From JBMTVT01 sp049451635 (lineage in GTDB: Bacteria; Bacteroidota; Bacteroidia; Flavobacteriales; Flavobacteriaceae): DNA of 51,824 nt. The position numbers and the translations under genes are program-made. The DNA lies in contig JBMTVT010000005.1 of the NCBI GenBank assembly GCA_049451635.1, positions 1-51,824 on the forward strand, in the 5' to 3' direction. This document shows, piece after piece, positions 41,769-50,074 of the stretch. The stretch's first letter is position 1; each line of letters opens with the position of its first letter. The notes beneath the pieces are model-generated. The model saw nothing but the letters and a program-made list of their open reading frames with translations. It was not told the DNA's origin and did no database searches.

Positions 41769-43277
41769 CTAATCTTCAATATACTTTAAAGCCACCAAAT
41801 GATAAGCTTCTTTTAACTTTTTAACGGCAATTTCTATCTCATCTTCATTTAAATGCCCAAATCCAAAATGGATAGCACAGGTATTTCTGTCTTGATAAAG
41901 GATAGTTTTTGGAAGAAACAAATCCAGTTTTTCAGCTTGTTCAGCTAATTTAACCAATGCTATTTTAGGTTCAAATTGTAGCCAAATAGCAAGTCCACCA
42001 CTAGGAATTTCATATGTGATGCCTGCCATGAAATATTTTTCTAGACACCGGCATAAACAATCGCGCCTTTGCTTATAAATAATCACATTTTTCTTCATCA
42101 AGCGATGTATTTCACCTTCAGAAATCAATTCAGAGAGCATTTGCTCTTGTATTAAATCACCCTGTTTATCTAGCAATTGCAAATAGTTTTTTGCTTCCAA
42201 AACTAAATTTTCGGGCGCCACCACAAACCCAGTTTGAAAACTTGGGAATAACGATTGTCCCAATTTCCCTAGGTAAATAACCATACCATTGGCATCGGCA
42301 CTAGCCATGGGCAACATCGCAGAACCTTCAAACTGAAAATCATAATCATAATCATCTTCAATAATAGCAAATTGGTAGTCTTTTGCCAGTTCCAACAACT
42401 TCAAACGACGCTCTGTACTTAATGTTTGCGCTGTTGGGTAATGCCTATTGGCGCAGACATAAACACAGCGAATACTTCCTTTTGTAAAGTGTGTTTTAAT
42501 ATAATCTACATCCAAACCTTCATGATCTACCGGAATTGTTTTAATACTGGCACCCGCTTCTTGAAAAATCATGTTTGACGCATAGTTGCTTAATTGCCCC
42601 ACCAAAACCCTATCATTTTGTTTAATTAAAAGCTGCGACACAATATATAAGCTCATTTCAGTACTTCGCGTACTTATTAAATTTTGAGGTTTTATATGAA
42701 ACCCCCTAGTGGCATTCAAATAATTACAAAGCTGTATTTCGAATACCGAATAGGTAGATTCTATGGTTTGGTTCCATTTTGAAATTAGTGATTTCCGTTT
42801 CATGGCGGCACTATACCATCTTGAAAATTGATGTACTGGATGCAAGCGTAAATCGGGCTTACCATCATTGATACTATATTTTGCATTTGATATTTGAGAC
42901 GTTGATGCTAAATGAAATGAGGGTTGAAAGGGAAAACCTGTAGTTTTTGAATACTCATAAACCTGATCTATTTGCTGTGTTGTGGCCTTTATTGGGGCCG
43001 TTGTTTGTTCTGGCACCAAAACAAAAGTGCCTTTGTTTGGAATAATTTCTACCCAACCTTGGGATGCCAATTCGTCATAAACCGCTACTGCTGTATTTCT
43101 ATGGATGTGCAAAAGCTCACCTAAAGTCCTAGTTCCGGGTAAAACCGAACCTTTTGATAAATATCCCCGTTGTATGGCGTTAATAAGCTGTTGTGCTATT
43201 TGAATATAAACAGCTGTTGCATTTGACTTTTCAAAGTAAATTAACTGTTTTAGAAGATGGTTAACCGGACTATTCAT
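41769..43277 (-). CDS. MocR-type transcriptional regulator (GntR HTH plus aminotransferase domain)
   Basis: This 502-residue regulator has an N-terminal winged-helix GntR domain (about 15-85, AVYIQIAQQLINAIQRGYLS, then LPGTRTLGELLHIHRNTAVA). A fold-type-I aminotransferase domain follows (about 140-500). The expected PLP lysine is in VIYLGKLGQSLFPSFQTGF. MocR proteins sense PLP, or PLP plus an amino compound, and usually regulate a divergent gene; PdxR is the best known. Here the divergent gene is a TonB receptor. Direct repeats ACYGGACTAT lie in the shared region, one of them inside the first codons of this gene. A TAACTTTC box would drive it. Confidence 0.9.
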   Translation of the reverse strand: MNSPVNHLLKQLIYFEKSNATAVYIQIAQQLINAIQRGYLSKGSVLPGTRTLGELLHIHRNTAVAVYDELASQGWVEIIPNKGTFVLVPEQTTAPIKATTQQIDQVYEYSKTTGFPFQPSFHLASTSQISNAKYSINDGKPDLRLHPVHQFSRWYSAAMKRKSLISKWNQTIESTYSVFEIQLCNYLNATRGFHIKPQNLISTRSTEMSLYIVSQLLIKQNDRVLVGQLSNYASNMIFQEAGASIKTIPVDHEGLDVDYIKTHFTKGSIRCVYVCANRHYPTAQTLSTERRLKLLELAKDYQFAIIEDDYDYDFQFEGSAMLPMASADANGMVIYLGKLGQSLFPSFQTGFVVAPENLVLEAKNYLQLLDKQGDLIQEQMLSELISEGEIHRLMKKNVIIYKQRRDCLCRCLEKYFMAGITYEIPSGGLAIWLQFEPKIALVKLAEQAEKLDLFLPKTILYQDRNTCAIHFGFGHLNEDEIEIAVKKLKEAYHLVALKYIED

Positions 43278-43325
43278 TGTTTTAAAACTGGACTATCTTA
43301 CTCGTCCGGAAAGTTACGATTTTTG
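43264..43325. promoter_or_regulatory. Divergent control region of mocR and the TonB receptor: direct repeats and -7 boxes
   Basis: ACCGGACTAT (43264-43273) and ACTGGACTAT (43287-43296) are direct repeats 23 bases apart. An inverted half-site GTCCGG lies at 43304-43309. On the minus strand TAACTTTC (43309-43316) is a near-consensus -7 box for the regulator. On the plus strand GATTTTTG (43318-43325) is a near-consensus -7 box for the receptor without a -33 element. The repeats would sit upstream of the receptor promoter and within the regulator leader. Confidence 0.5.
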
Positions 43326-43350
43326 CTTCGTTTTTAAACACCATATTTTT

Positions 43351-45174
43351 ATGAGAGCCCAATTATTCTTAACTAGTATTTTACTTTTATTTGCCTTTAC
43401 AGGAAAAGCCCAAGAAAACACTATAAAAATTGATTCTTTAAAAGAGGTGGTTATCACCTCAACACGAATAGATCTCCCTTTTAAAGAAAATTCAAGAACC
43501 ATTGATATTATTACTTCCGAAGATATAAAAAATAGCGTCACCAATAATTTAGCCGATTTATTGCAACAAGTTGCAGGTATTGATATTAGGCGCCGTGGAA
43601 CTGCTGGCAGTCAAGCCGATTTATACATTCGTGGAGGGAGTTTTGACCAAACGCTTTTACTTATTGATGGCATTAAAATGGACGATGCACAAACAGGGCA
43701 CCACACTATGAATGCCGCTTTACCCATTGAGGTTATTGAGCGCATTGAAATTATTAAAGGGCCAGCAGCGAGGGTTTTTGGGCAAAATGCCTTTACGGGC
43801 GCTATTAATATCGTAACTAAAAAAGACTTAAAAAATACCGTTTCTGCTAATGTAGAAGCGGGTTCTTTTGGGCAACTAAATGGTTCGGTAACAGTTGGTG
43901 CTAATTTGGAAAACTCATCCCATATTATTCATGTAGGCAAATTAAATTCTAATGGCTATAGAAATAATTCCGACTACGAGAATTCCAACTATTTTATAAA
44001 AAGTGTTTTCAATAAAAAGGAGCAGCCTATTGAAATGATAACTACGTTTTTAGATAGAAATTTTGGCGCCGAAAACTTTTACACCACCAACCCAACCTTT
44101 AATGAATACGAAGAAACCCAAAATAGTTTAATCGCTTTCACTACAGAGTTCAATAACGACAAACTAAAAATTAAACCACGCGTATATTGGAAACGTAACC
44201 AAGACCTCTTTTTACTAAGACGTAACGACCCAAGTTTTTACAGAAACTTGCACATTACCGATAAAATGGGTGCAGAAGTTAATACGTCCTACACCTCAAA
44301 TGCTGGTATAACAGGGTTTGGAATAGATATCTCAAAAATTTATATACGCAGTAATAATTTGGGAAATAGAAACCGATTTATGACCAATATGTTTTTAGAA
44401 CATCGTTTTAAGTTATTAAATAACAAGCTAGATATAATCCCTGGAGTGGCCGTTACGTATTTCTCTGATTTTAAATTTCATGTGTTTCCCGGGGTAGATG
44501 TTGGCTATAAGCTAACCGACCATTTTAAACTTTACGGAAACGCTGGTTACACTTATAGAATTCCAACATATACAGATTTATTTTACAGAGACCCTGCCAC
44601 TGAGGGCAACCCAGATCTAAAACCCGAAGAAGCACTTTCCGGTGAATTGGGAGCCAAATATCTATCGCCCAAATTTACAGGTTCGGTAGTGTTTTTTTAC
44701 AGAGATGCGAGTAAGTTAATTGATTATGTGAAGGATATTGAAGCAGACCCATTTATGGCAACCAACTTAAGGGATTTGTATACAAAAGGATTTGAGGTAA
44801 ACACAAGCTATAATTTTAAAATCCGTAATTTAAACCAGAACCTCACATTAGGGTATACATTTATTGAAGATGAAGTAGGTGATTTAAACCTCAACTTTTC
44901 TAGGTACAGCATAAACTCCTTAAAGCAGCATTTTACCTCTCGTTTAAGCACACAATTCTTTAAAAATTTCAACTTTAATGTTATTTACAAACATGCGGAA
45001 CGTACCCAAGGTTTAAGTTACAATGTATGGGACGCTTCCATGGTAGTAACCTCTAAACAATTTGAGTTCACCGCCATTGTTGGTAATATTTTTGATGCCG
45101 ACTACATAGAAAGTAATATTATACCTATGCCACCAAGTAACGTGCTGTTTGGGCTACGATATAACTTTAACTAA
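43351..45174 (+). CDS. BtuB-like TonB-dependent receptor
   Basis: The 607-residue receptor has a signal peptide ending TGKAQ (about 21), then a TonB box (LKEVVITSTRIDLPF, about 30-44) with no extra N-terminal domain, then the plug (ADLLQQVAGIDIRRRGTAGS, YIRGGSFDQTLLLIDGIKMD, ARVFGQNAFTGAINIVTKKD). The barrel contains YTYRIPTYTDLFYRDPATEG and ends FGLRYNFN. Size and plug are like the vitamin B12 receptor BtuB, but no cobalamin genes or riboswitch lie nearby. Divergence from a MocR regulator points to control by PLP or an amino compound, so the ligand may be a vitamin-B6-like or amino molecule; that is inference. Confidence 0.9.
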   Translation: MRAQLFLTSILLLFAFTGKAQENTIKIDSLKEVVITSTRIDLPFKENSRTIDIITSEDIKNSVTNNLADLLQQVAGIDIRRRGTAGSQADLYIRGGSFDQTLLLIDGIKMDDAQTGHHTMNAALPIEVIERIEIIKGPAARVFGQNAFTGAINIVTKKDLKNTVSANVEAGSFGQLNGSVTVGANLENSSHIIHVGKLNSNGYRNNSDYENSNYFIKSVFNKKEQPIEMITTFLDRNFGAENFYTTNPTFNEYEETQNSLIAFTTEFNNDKLKIKPRVYWKRNQDLFLLRRNDPSFYRNLHITDKMGAEVNTSYTSNAGITGFGIDISKIYIRSNNLGNRNRFMTNMFLEHRFKLLNNKLDIIPGVAVTYFSDFKFHVFPGVDVGYKLTDHFKLYGNAGYTYRIPTYTDLFYRDPATEGNPDLKPEEALSGELGAKYLSPKFTGSVVFFYRDASKLIDYVKDIEADPFMATNLRDLYTKGFEVNTSYNFKIRNLNQNLTLGYTFIEDEVGDLNLNFSRYSINSLKQHFTSRLSTQFFKNFNFNVIYKHAERTQGLSYNVWDASMVVTSKQFEFTAIVGNIFDADYIESNIIPMPPSNVLFGLRYNFN

Positions 45175-45182
45175 CGTTTACT

Positions 45183-45278
45183 TGCGTTAGGGATTGTAGT
45201 GCAAATCCTTTTGCTTTGGCAAAAGATTGCAACAGAAAGCCCGACCCCGAAGTTTATTTGGGGGCAACGCCCAAATAC
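45183..45278 (+). ncRNA. Candidate structured RNA element, copy 2
   Basis: Paired segments: GCGTT (45184-45188) with AACGC (45266-45270); GGG (45190-45192) with CCC (45240-45242); TGCAAAT (45200-45206) with ATTGCA (45226-45231), with a bulge; CTTTTGC (45208-45214) with GCAAAAG (45219-45225), a perfect stem with loop TTTG. Joints GATTG and GAAAGC match the copy at 9165-9270. A competing local hairpin, TATTTGGG (45255-45262) with CCCAAATA (45270-45277), would break the outer helix. It lies directly after the TonB receptor stop on the same strand, between that gene and the cupin_8 gene. Confidence 0.55.
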
Positions 45279-45334
45279 TATTTTAAATTTGGTAACGTTT
45301 TCTTAACTTTTGGCACTAAATTTTTTTTTTAAAA

Positions 45335-46207
45335 TTGTCGTTAAACTTACAAGATATTCCGCGTGTAAAAAGCATTACCAAAGCGGCTTTTTTAAGGCAC
45401 TATTTTAAGCCACAAAAACCTGTGGTTATAGAGCGTTTTATTGAAGATTGGCCGGCATATAGCAAATGGAATTTAGACTATATGAAAACCATTGGCGGCG
45501 ATATTACCATTCCGTTATACGACGACAGACCTGTTGATTATAAAGATGGTTTTAACGAGCCCCATGCTAAAATGAAATTGAGCGATTATATTGATTTGCT
45601 TAAGCGTGAGCCTACCAAATACCGCATTTTTTTATGGAATGCCCTTAAGGAAATACCTCAGCTTCAACAAGATTTTACTTTCCCAGATTTTGGATTGCGA
45701 CTTTTAAAAGGCATTCCTATGCTGTTTTTTGGGGGGCGCGATTCGTACACCTTTATGCATTACGATATTGATTTAGCTAATATTTTCCATTTTCATTTTG
45801 AGGGCACCAAAAAAATTATTTTGTTTGATCAAAACCAGAATAACTTTTTATACAAAATACCCCACTCGTTAATTACTAGAGAGGATATCGATTTTAATAA
45901 TCCTGATTTTGAAAAATGGCCTGCGCTAAAAAAGGCCAAAGGATGGGTTTGCGAACTTAACCATGGCGAAGTGCTTTACATGCCCGAAGGCTATTGGCAT
46001 TATATGCGTTATGTAACCCCCGGGTTTTCCATGAGTTTACGTGCCATTGCCAGAAACCCAAAAAACTTGGGAAAAGCGGTTTATAATGTGTTTGTTATGC
46101 GCACGCTTGATAATGTGATGCGCCGTATTAAGGGGCAAAAATGGATAGACTGGAAAAACGAACAGGCTATTTTAAGAACCAACAAAAAAAATGGTGTTAT
46201 GGTATAA
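45335..46207 (+). CDS. Cupin_8 / JmjC-like Fe(II)/2-oxoglutarate oxygenase family protein
   Basis: This 290-residue cytoplasmic protein matches the cupin_8 (FIH/JmjC-like) family of hydroxylases. IPRVKSITKAAFLRHYFKP and VVIERFIEDWPAYSKWNLDY form the N-terminal part. The iron facial triad is visible as MHYDIDLANIFHFHF (H-x-D, about 142-144) and a distal His in EGYWHYMRYV (about 223). The target could be a protein or small molecule. The only fitting start is TTG at 45335; upstream there is a run of ten T residues and an in-frame TAA at 45317. Its 3' end overlaps the convergent recX by 11 bases. Confidence 0.87.
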   Translation: MSLNLQDIPRVKSITKAAFLRHYFKPQKPVVIERFIEDWPAYSKWNLDYMKTIGGDITIPLYDDRPVDYKDGFNEPHAKMKLSDYIDLLKREPTKYRIFLWNALKEIPQLQQDFTFPDFGLRLLKGIPMLFFGGRDSYTFMHYDIDLANIFHFHFEGTKKIILFDQNQNNFLYKIPHSLITREDIDFNNPDFEKWPALKKAKGWVCELNHGEVLYMPEGYWHYMRYVTPGFSMSLRAIARNPKNLGKAVYNVFVMRTLDNVMRRIKGQKWIDWKNEQAILRTNKKNGVMV

Positions 46208-46670
46208 GCTCGTTGGCTTTTTCGTATACCAAATGCATTTCCCAGCCTCGATAGAGCAGATAATCGATTAATTTTTTCTTTTTCTTAAACTTGTTGGTTT
46301 CTTTTATGTTATTTAGCCTTTTTTCGGCTAAATTATTGAAAACCTCGATATACTTCTCATTTTCTATTTCTGCAAGTGCTTGATTTATATTAACTTTTCC
46401 TATTTCTTTTTTCTTAAGTTCATAAGTTAAACGGCTGCGCCCCCAATTCTTGATTTTAAACTTACCGCTTACAAATGTTTTTGCAAAACGTTCTTCATTT
46501 AGAAAGTTGTGCTTTAGCAAATGGACTATAATCGTATCGATAGCTTCGGGTATCATGTGCATGGTTTCTAGCTTTCGCCTTACTTCTTGATGGCAACGAT
46601 CTTGGTACGCACAATAATGCTCCAGTTTTTTGGTAGCCTCTTGTAGTGTATATGTTTTTTTGGTTTGCAT
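46197..46670 (-). CDS. recX: RecX-family regulator of RecA
   Basis: RecX proteins bind RecA filaments and limit recombination. The start at ATG 46670 (MQTKKTYTLQEATKKLEHYC) gives 157 residues, fitting the family. The longer open frame upstream is hydrophobic and not part of it. The three-helix repeats are visible (CHQEVRRKLETMHMIPEAID, FLNEERFAKTFVSGKFKIKN, WGRSRLTYELKKKEIGKV). recA is not in this window. A perfect TATTTTTG box lies eight bases before the start (46679-46686), so the message may have almost no leader. Confidence 0.9.
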   Translation of the reverse strand: MQTKKTYTLQEATKKLEHYCAYQDRCHQEVRRKLETMHMIPEAIDTIIVHLLKHNFLNEERFAKTFVSGKFKIKNWGRSRLTYELKKKEIGKVNINQALAEIENEKYIEVFNNLAEKRLNNIKETNKFKKKKKLIDYLLYRGWEMHLVYEKANELIP

Positions 46671-46678
46671 GTGTTTAC

Positions 46679-46686
46679 CAAAAATA
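46679..46686 (-). promoter_or_regulatory. -7 box very close to the recX start
   Basis: On the minus strand TATTTTTG matches TAnnTTTG and ends eight bases before the ATG at 46670, which would leave a message with little or no 5' leader. No clear -33 element is seen. Confidence 0.4.
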
Positions 46687-46779
46687 AGAATAGAAATAAG
46701 AATATTATTAAAAAAATATAAAAACCCAAATCCATTGTACTTGCATATGTAAAGTGCATGTTTAAAAACCCCTATAGCT

Positions 46780-46866
46780 ATGAAAAAATTTGCCCAAAAA
46801 ATCAAAGTATTTATGAAAGCATTAAAAGAGCATGCTGTTGCTGCTTCTTATGCCATAAATAGATAA
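46780..46866 (+). CDS. Candidate small protein of 28 residues
   Basis: ATG 46780 opens a 28-codon frame ending TAA 46864-46866 between recX and the haem-type receptor. The peptide starts MKKFAQKIKVFMKALKEHAV and ends ASYAINR. It is strongly basic at the N-terminal half, and the helix FAQKIKVFMKALKEHAVAA would be amphipathic. The region upstream is AT-rich (TTGTACTTG near 46734), with no perfect promoter box. It is the only coding possibility on the plus strand in this gap. It is too short to name by homology; alternatives are a chance frame or a small membrane-associated peptide. Confidence 0.4.
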   Translation: MKKFAQKIKVFMKALKEHAVAASYAINR

Positions 46867-46939
46867 CCCGTTTGAATTATAAACACAATTGGTGAGTTTT
46901 CTATTTGAATTCTACTTAATTTTAGTTACAATAATTGTG

Positions 46940-49351
46940 TTACAAACTATATTTTAACGATACCACAAAGTTTCTTCCAGCGGCTGCAATTCCAGAAGAA
47001 TAAGTTTTATAACGTTGGTCCGTTATATTTTCTAAACTTGCAGTAACAGATGTAGAGTTGGTTACTTGATATTGTGTTCTTAAGTTTAAGGTGTACCAAG
47101 ATGGACTGTATGGGTTGCCATTAGCATCTAAAGCATAGATATAATCTTTTTCAGTTTCAGATGGAGCCAATTGGTAAAAAGATAATTCACTGTTATAATT
47201 AGCGAAAAAATCTAACTTTAAATTATCTGAATTCCAGACTAAATGTGTGTTTCCAAAGTTTGGAGCTACATGTCTAACAGGTACCTCAACATTCCCTTCT
47301 ACTTCTGTACCTCCAATGATATTGTATTGTGAATTAAGAGATAGTTGATTACTGAAATTAATTTTCACACCTACTTCAAACCCATAAATCCATGCTTTTG
47401 AGGCATTTTGTATGGCTTGTACATTGCTTAATTCGCCATCATAAATAATCTCTGTTTCACCATTTAAAGTAAAATCTCTTCGTACCAAAGCATTATCTAA
47501 ATAGGTGTAATAGGTATTCATGTCTAAAATAACAGCATCATCAAAATTTAGTTTTAAACCTAATTCACCGCCATAAGCATATTCTGGTCTTAAGGTTTCA
47601 TTAGGCACAACCACAGAACCCGGTTCGGAGTCAAACACTTTTCCAATATCATCAATATTTGGTGCCCTAAAAGCCGATGATACGTTTAATTTCCATTGTA
47701 TGGTTTTACTTGGTAACCAACTAACACCTGCAGTTCCAGTAAGTGCTCCGGCTTTATTTGTTGAAACCTCAAAAGGTAAATTTAAATAGGAGTTATTTTC
47801 AATAAAGCTTGCTTTTGAAACTACATGGTTAAACCGTAAACCCGATTGAAATATAAACTTTGGGTTGGGTTTATACTTAATACTAGAATAAGCAGCCGTA
47901 GATTGCCAACTTGCGCCATTTGGATATCTTGAAACTGTTGGTGTTGACGTGCTAGCATCAATATTTTCCTCATTTCCAGTAGATTTAACTTTGTTGTAAA
48001 TATATTCTACTCCATAAAAAAACTCGGTTTTAGCACTCAATGTTTTTTCAAAATCCAAATTAAAGGAATAGGCATCAACGGCTTCTTTACGAATGTTTCT
48101 TATAGGCGATTGAAAGTCTCTATCCATTCTGCTTTCTTGAAAGTTCTGATATGCCATTGTCGCCTTTATTTTGTCGTATAAATTTGAACTGCTGCTCAAT
48201 TTGGTAATTTGTAGGTTAGACATAAACCATTTTTGTGGCCCGTAATGCCACTGCGCAGATCGCAATGTGCCTCTTCTGTATCGTATTAAACGGTCGTATC
48301 TAGAATAGTTAGACGTAGCTGAATAATACAGCCCCAAATCGAAACTTAAATTGTTATAAGGTTTGTAATGTGCTTTTTGCATTAAATTTATTTGACTATA
48401 TGCGGTAGGTTTTTGAACCAAAGGATTTTTATTCTCAATTATCACATCGCCATTGCTGGTTGCAAGTGCGAATTCTGGTCTTAAATACGCATTTGGCCCA
48501 TGGCTGCCCATGCGTAAATCTCCAAAATCGGAGTAACTCGCATTGGTTACAAAAGCCCATTTTTTATACCCTAAATTAAAATCGAAATGTCCTGTTTTTT
48601 CATCGCTTGTTGTAGCATATCGTAAAACCATATTAGCGTTAAACAACAACGAATCGTTATATGATAGTTTTGGCTTTTGGGTATAAAAACTCATTACGCC
48701 TCCAATGGCATCACTACCATAAATTACTGATCCGGAGCCTAAAGTAACTTCGGTATGCTGAATGGAAAATGGGTCTATAGATATAACGTTTTGTAGATTG
48801 CCCCCTCTAAAAATAGCATTGTTCATTCGTACGCCATCAACTGTTATTAACAATCTATTGGTTGAAAATCCTCTAATCATGGGGCTACCACCACCTAATT
48901 GACTTTTTTGAATGTAAATATTTCCAGTGTTTTCCAATAAATCTGCACTTGTTTGAGGATTTGCAAGTTCAATGCTTGAAGCATTCATCCTAACTATTTT
49001 CTGGGGAATGTCTTTTTTGCTTTGCTCAAACTTTGAAGCAGAAATTACTATCTCGTTCAACCCTTGCGTATTTGAAAATAGATACACTCGGTTTAATGTT
49101 CCCATTTGTTGTTTGGTGATTTTTTTTAAAACATGAGATATGTGTTTAAAATAAATGGTTTCTGTTTCTGAAAATTCATCTAAATCGGCTTCCCCCCTGA
49201 AGTTTGTGATTACACTTTTAGTCTTATCTATATTGTAAATAGCAACGCCAAAAATGGGTTCTTTAGTTGTAGCATTTAAAACTTTAATGTTTTGGGCGTT
49301 AATACCTGAATGTATAATTAAGGAAAGAAGTACTGTAAAAAAACCCTTCAT
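46940..49351 (-). CDS. TonB-dependent receptor of the haem/haemoglobin type
   Basis: The 803-residue receptor has a signal peptide (ending SGINAQ, about 20), a short carboxypeptidase-regulatory-like domain (about 22-95), TonB box GLNEIVISASKFEQS, and plug (GGGSPMIRGFSTNRLLITVD, VRMNNAIFRGGNLQ, VIYGSDAIGGVMSF). In the barrel it carries FRAPN in SAFRAPNIDDIGKVFDSEPG and PNETLRPE (near 565-600). These are the FRAP and NPNL-like boxes typical of haem and haemoglobin receptors. The C-terminus NFVVSLKYSL is aromatic. No haem-processing genes lie beside it; the next gene on the strand upstream is recO, three bases away, so it is probably the last gene of the porZ-recO transcript. Confidence 0.9.
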   Translation of the reverse strand: MKGFFTVLLSLIIHSGINAQNIKVLNATTKEPIFGVAIYNIDKTKSVITNFRGEADLDEFSETETIYFKHISHVLKKITKQQMGTLNRVYLFSNTQGLNEIVISASKFEQSKKDIPQKIVRMNASSIELANPQTSADLLENTGNIYIQKSQLGGGSPMIRGFSTNRLLITVDGVRMNNAIFRGGNLQNVISIDPFSIQHTEVTLGSGSVIYGSDAIGGVMSFYTQKPKLSYNDSLLFNANMVLRYATTSDEKTGHFDFNLGYKKWAFVTNASYSDFGDLRMGSHGPNAYLRPEFALATSNGDVIIENKNPLVQKPTAYSQINLMQKAHYKPYNNLSFDLGLYYSATSNYSRYDRLIRYRRGTLRSAQWHYGPQKWFMSNLQITKLSSSSNLYDKIKATMAYQNFQESRMDRDFQSPIRNIRKEAVDAYSFNLDFEKTLSAKTEFFYGVEYIYNKVKSTGNEENIDASTSTPTVSRYPNGASWQSTAAYSSIKYKPNPKFIFQSGLRFNHVVSKASFIENNSYLNLPFEVSTNKAGALTGTAGVSWLPSKTIQWKLNVSSAFRAPNIDDIGKVFDSEPGSVVVPNETLRPEYAYGGELGLKLNFDDAVILDMNTYYTYLDNALVRRDFTLNGETEIIYDGELSNVQAIQNASKAWIYGFEVGVKINFSNQLSLNSQYNIIGGTEVEGNVEVPVRHVAPNFGNTHLVWNSDNLKLDFFANYNSELSFYQLAPSETEKDYIYALDANGNPYSPSWYTLNLRTQYQVTNSTSVTASLENITDQRYKTYSSGIAAAGRNFVVSLKYSL

Positions 49352-49354
49352 GTT

Positions 49355-50074
49355 TTAACTAAAAACTTGATTAAATACTTGTAACGATTTTGGGGTTTTA
49401 AAACTCCCCAAATGTAATTCAAAATAAAGCAACATCATACTTAAAAAGGATTGCCTTTGTTTTGCATTAATTTTTACAAGATATAACGCATCAAATGTTG
49501 TGCCTAACAGTTGTTTTAGAAGTATTAAATTTTCGCCTGAAATGGTATAATCGTCGTATTGTTTGCTTTCAAACTTACCTTCTCTTAAATTGAAATAGGG
49601 CGATTCGGTATTAGTTATATCTGGGTAAAACCCTAAGTATTTCGATAAATTCAGAAGAAATAGTAAATGGAAATTTGAGAATTCGGATTGTTCATCCAAC
49701 CACAACAACGTGGTTTCTATATAGCTAAAAAGCGTTTCGTTTGGTTCTTCTTCTTTTAACGTGCTTGATAATACTTCGGACAAAAACATTACAATAGCGC
49801 TTTTTAAAACATGGGTGTGTAAGCTGCTATAAACATGATTCATTTTAGTATCGCTAACGCTTTGTAAGGACCTATTCTCTTTATGATTTATACTTAATTG
49901 TAATTGTGAAAGCAGTTGAAAATAAGCTGCTTTGGTATTCGATTTTTTACTTTTTAAAACTCCGCGCAATAAGAAACTAACAACGCCTAATTGTTCTGTA
50001 TAACATTTTACAATTAAATCGTTGTCTTTATATTTTAGTTTGGAAAGTACAATAGCGTTTGTATTAATGAGCAT
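49355..50074 (-). CDS. recO: DNA repair protein RecO
   Basis: RecO helps load RecA on gapped DNA with RecR. The 239-residue protein has the N-terminal OB fold (MLINTNAIVLSKLKYKDNDL, YTEQLGVVSFLLRGVLKSKK) and the following helical domain (YSSLHTHVLKSAIVMFLSEV). The usual zinc-binding cysteines of many RecO proteins are absent, as is common in Bacteroidota. It starts where porZ stops (TAATG, one-base overlap), so the two genes are likely translationally coupled. The haem-type receptor follows three bases after its stop. Confidence 0.93.
   Translation of the reverse strand: MLINTNAIVLSKLKYKDNDLIVKCYTEQLGVVSFLLRGVLKSKKSNTKAAYFQLLSQLQLSINHKENRSLQSVSDTKMNHVYSSLHTHVLKSAIVMFLSEVLSSTLKEEEPNETLFSYIETTLLWLDEQSEFSNFHLLFLLNLSKYLGFYPDITNTESPYFNLREGKFESKQYDDYTISGENLILLKQLLGTTFDALYLVKINAKQRQSFLSMMLLYFELHLGSFKTPKSLQVFNQVFS

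Noticed and set aside
46671..46805. Longer recX reading frame starting at 46805
   Set aside because: The extra 45 residues are hydrophobic and unlike RecX. The ATG at 46670 fits the family and follows a promoter box.
46882..46941. Inverted repeat AACACAATT / AATTGTGTT next to the haem-type receptor stop
   Set aside because: The loop is about 42 bases, there is no T tract, and part of the repeat lies in the stop codon; it is too weak to call a terminator.
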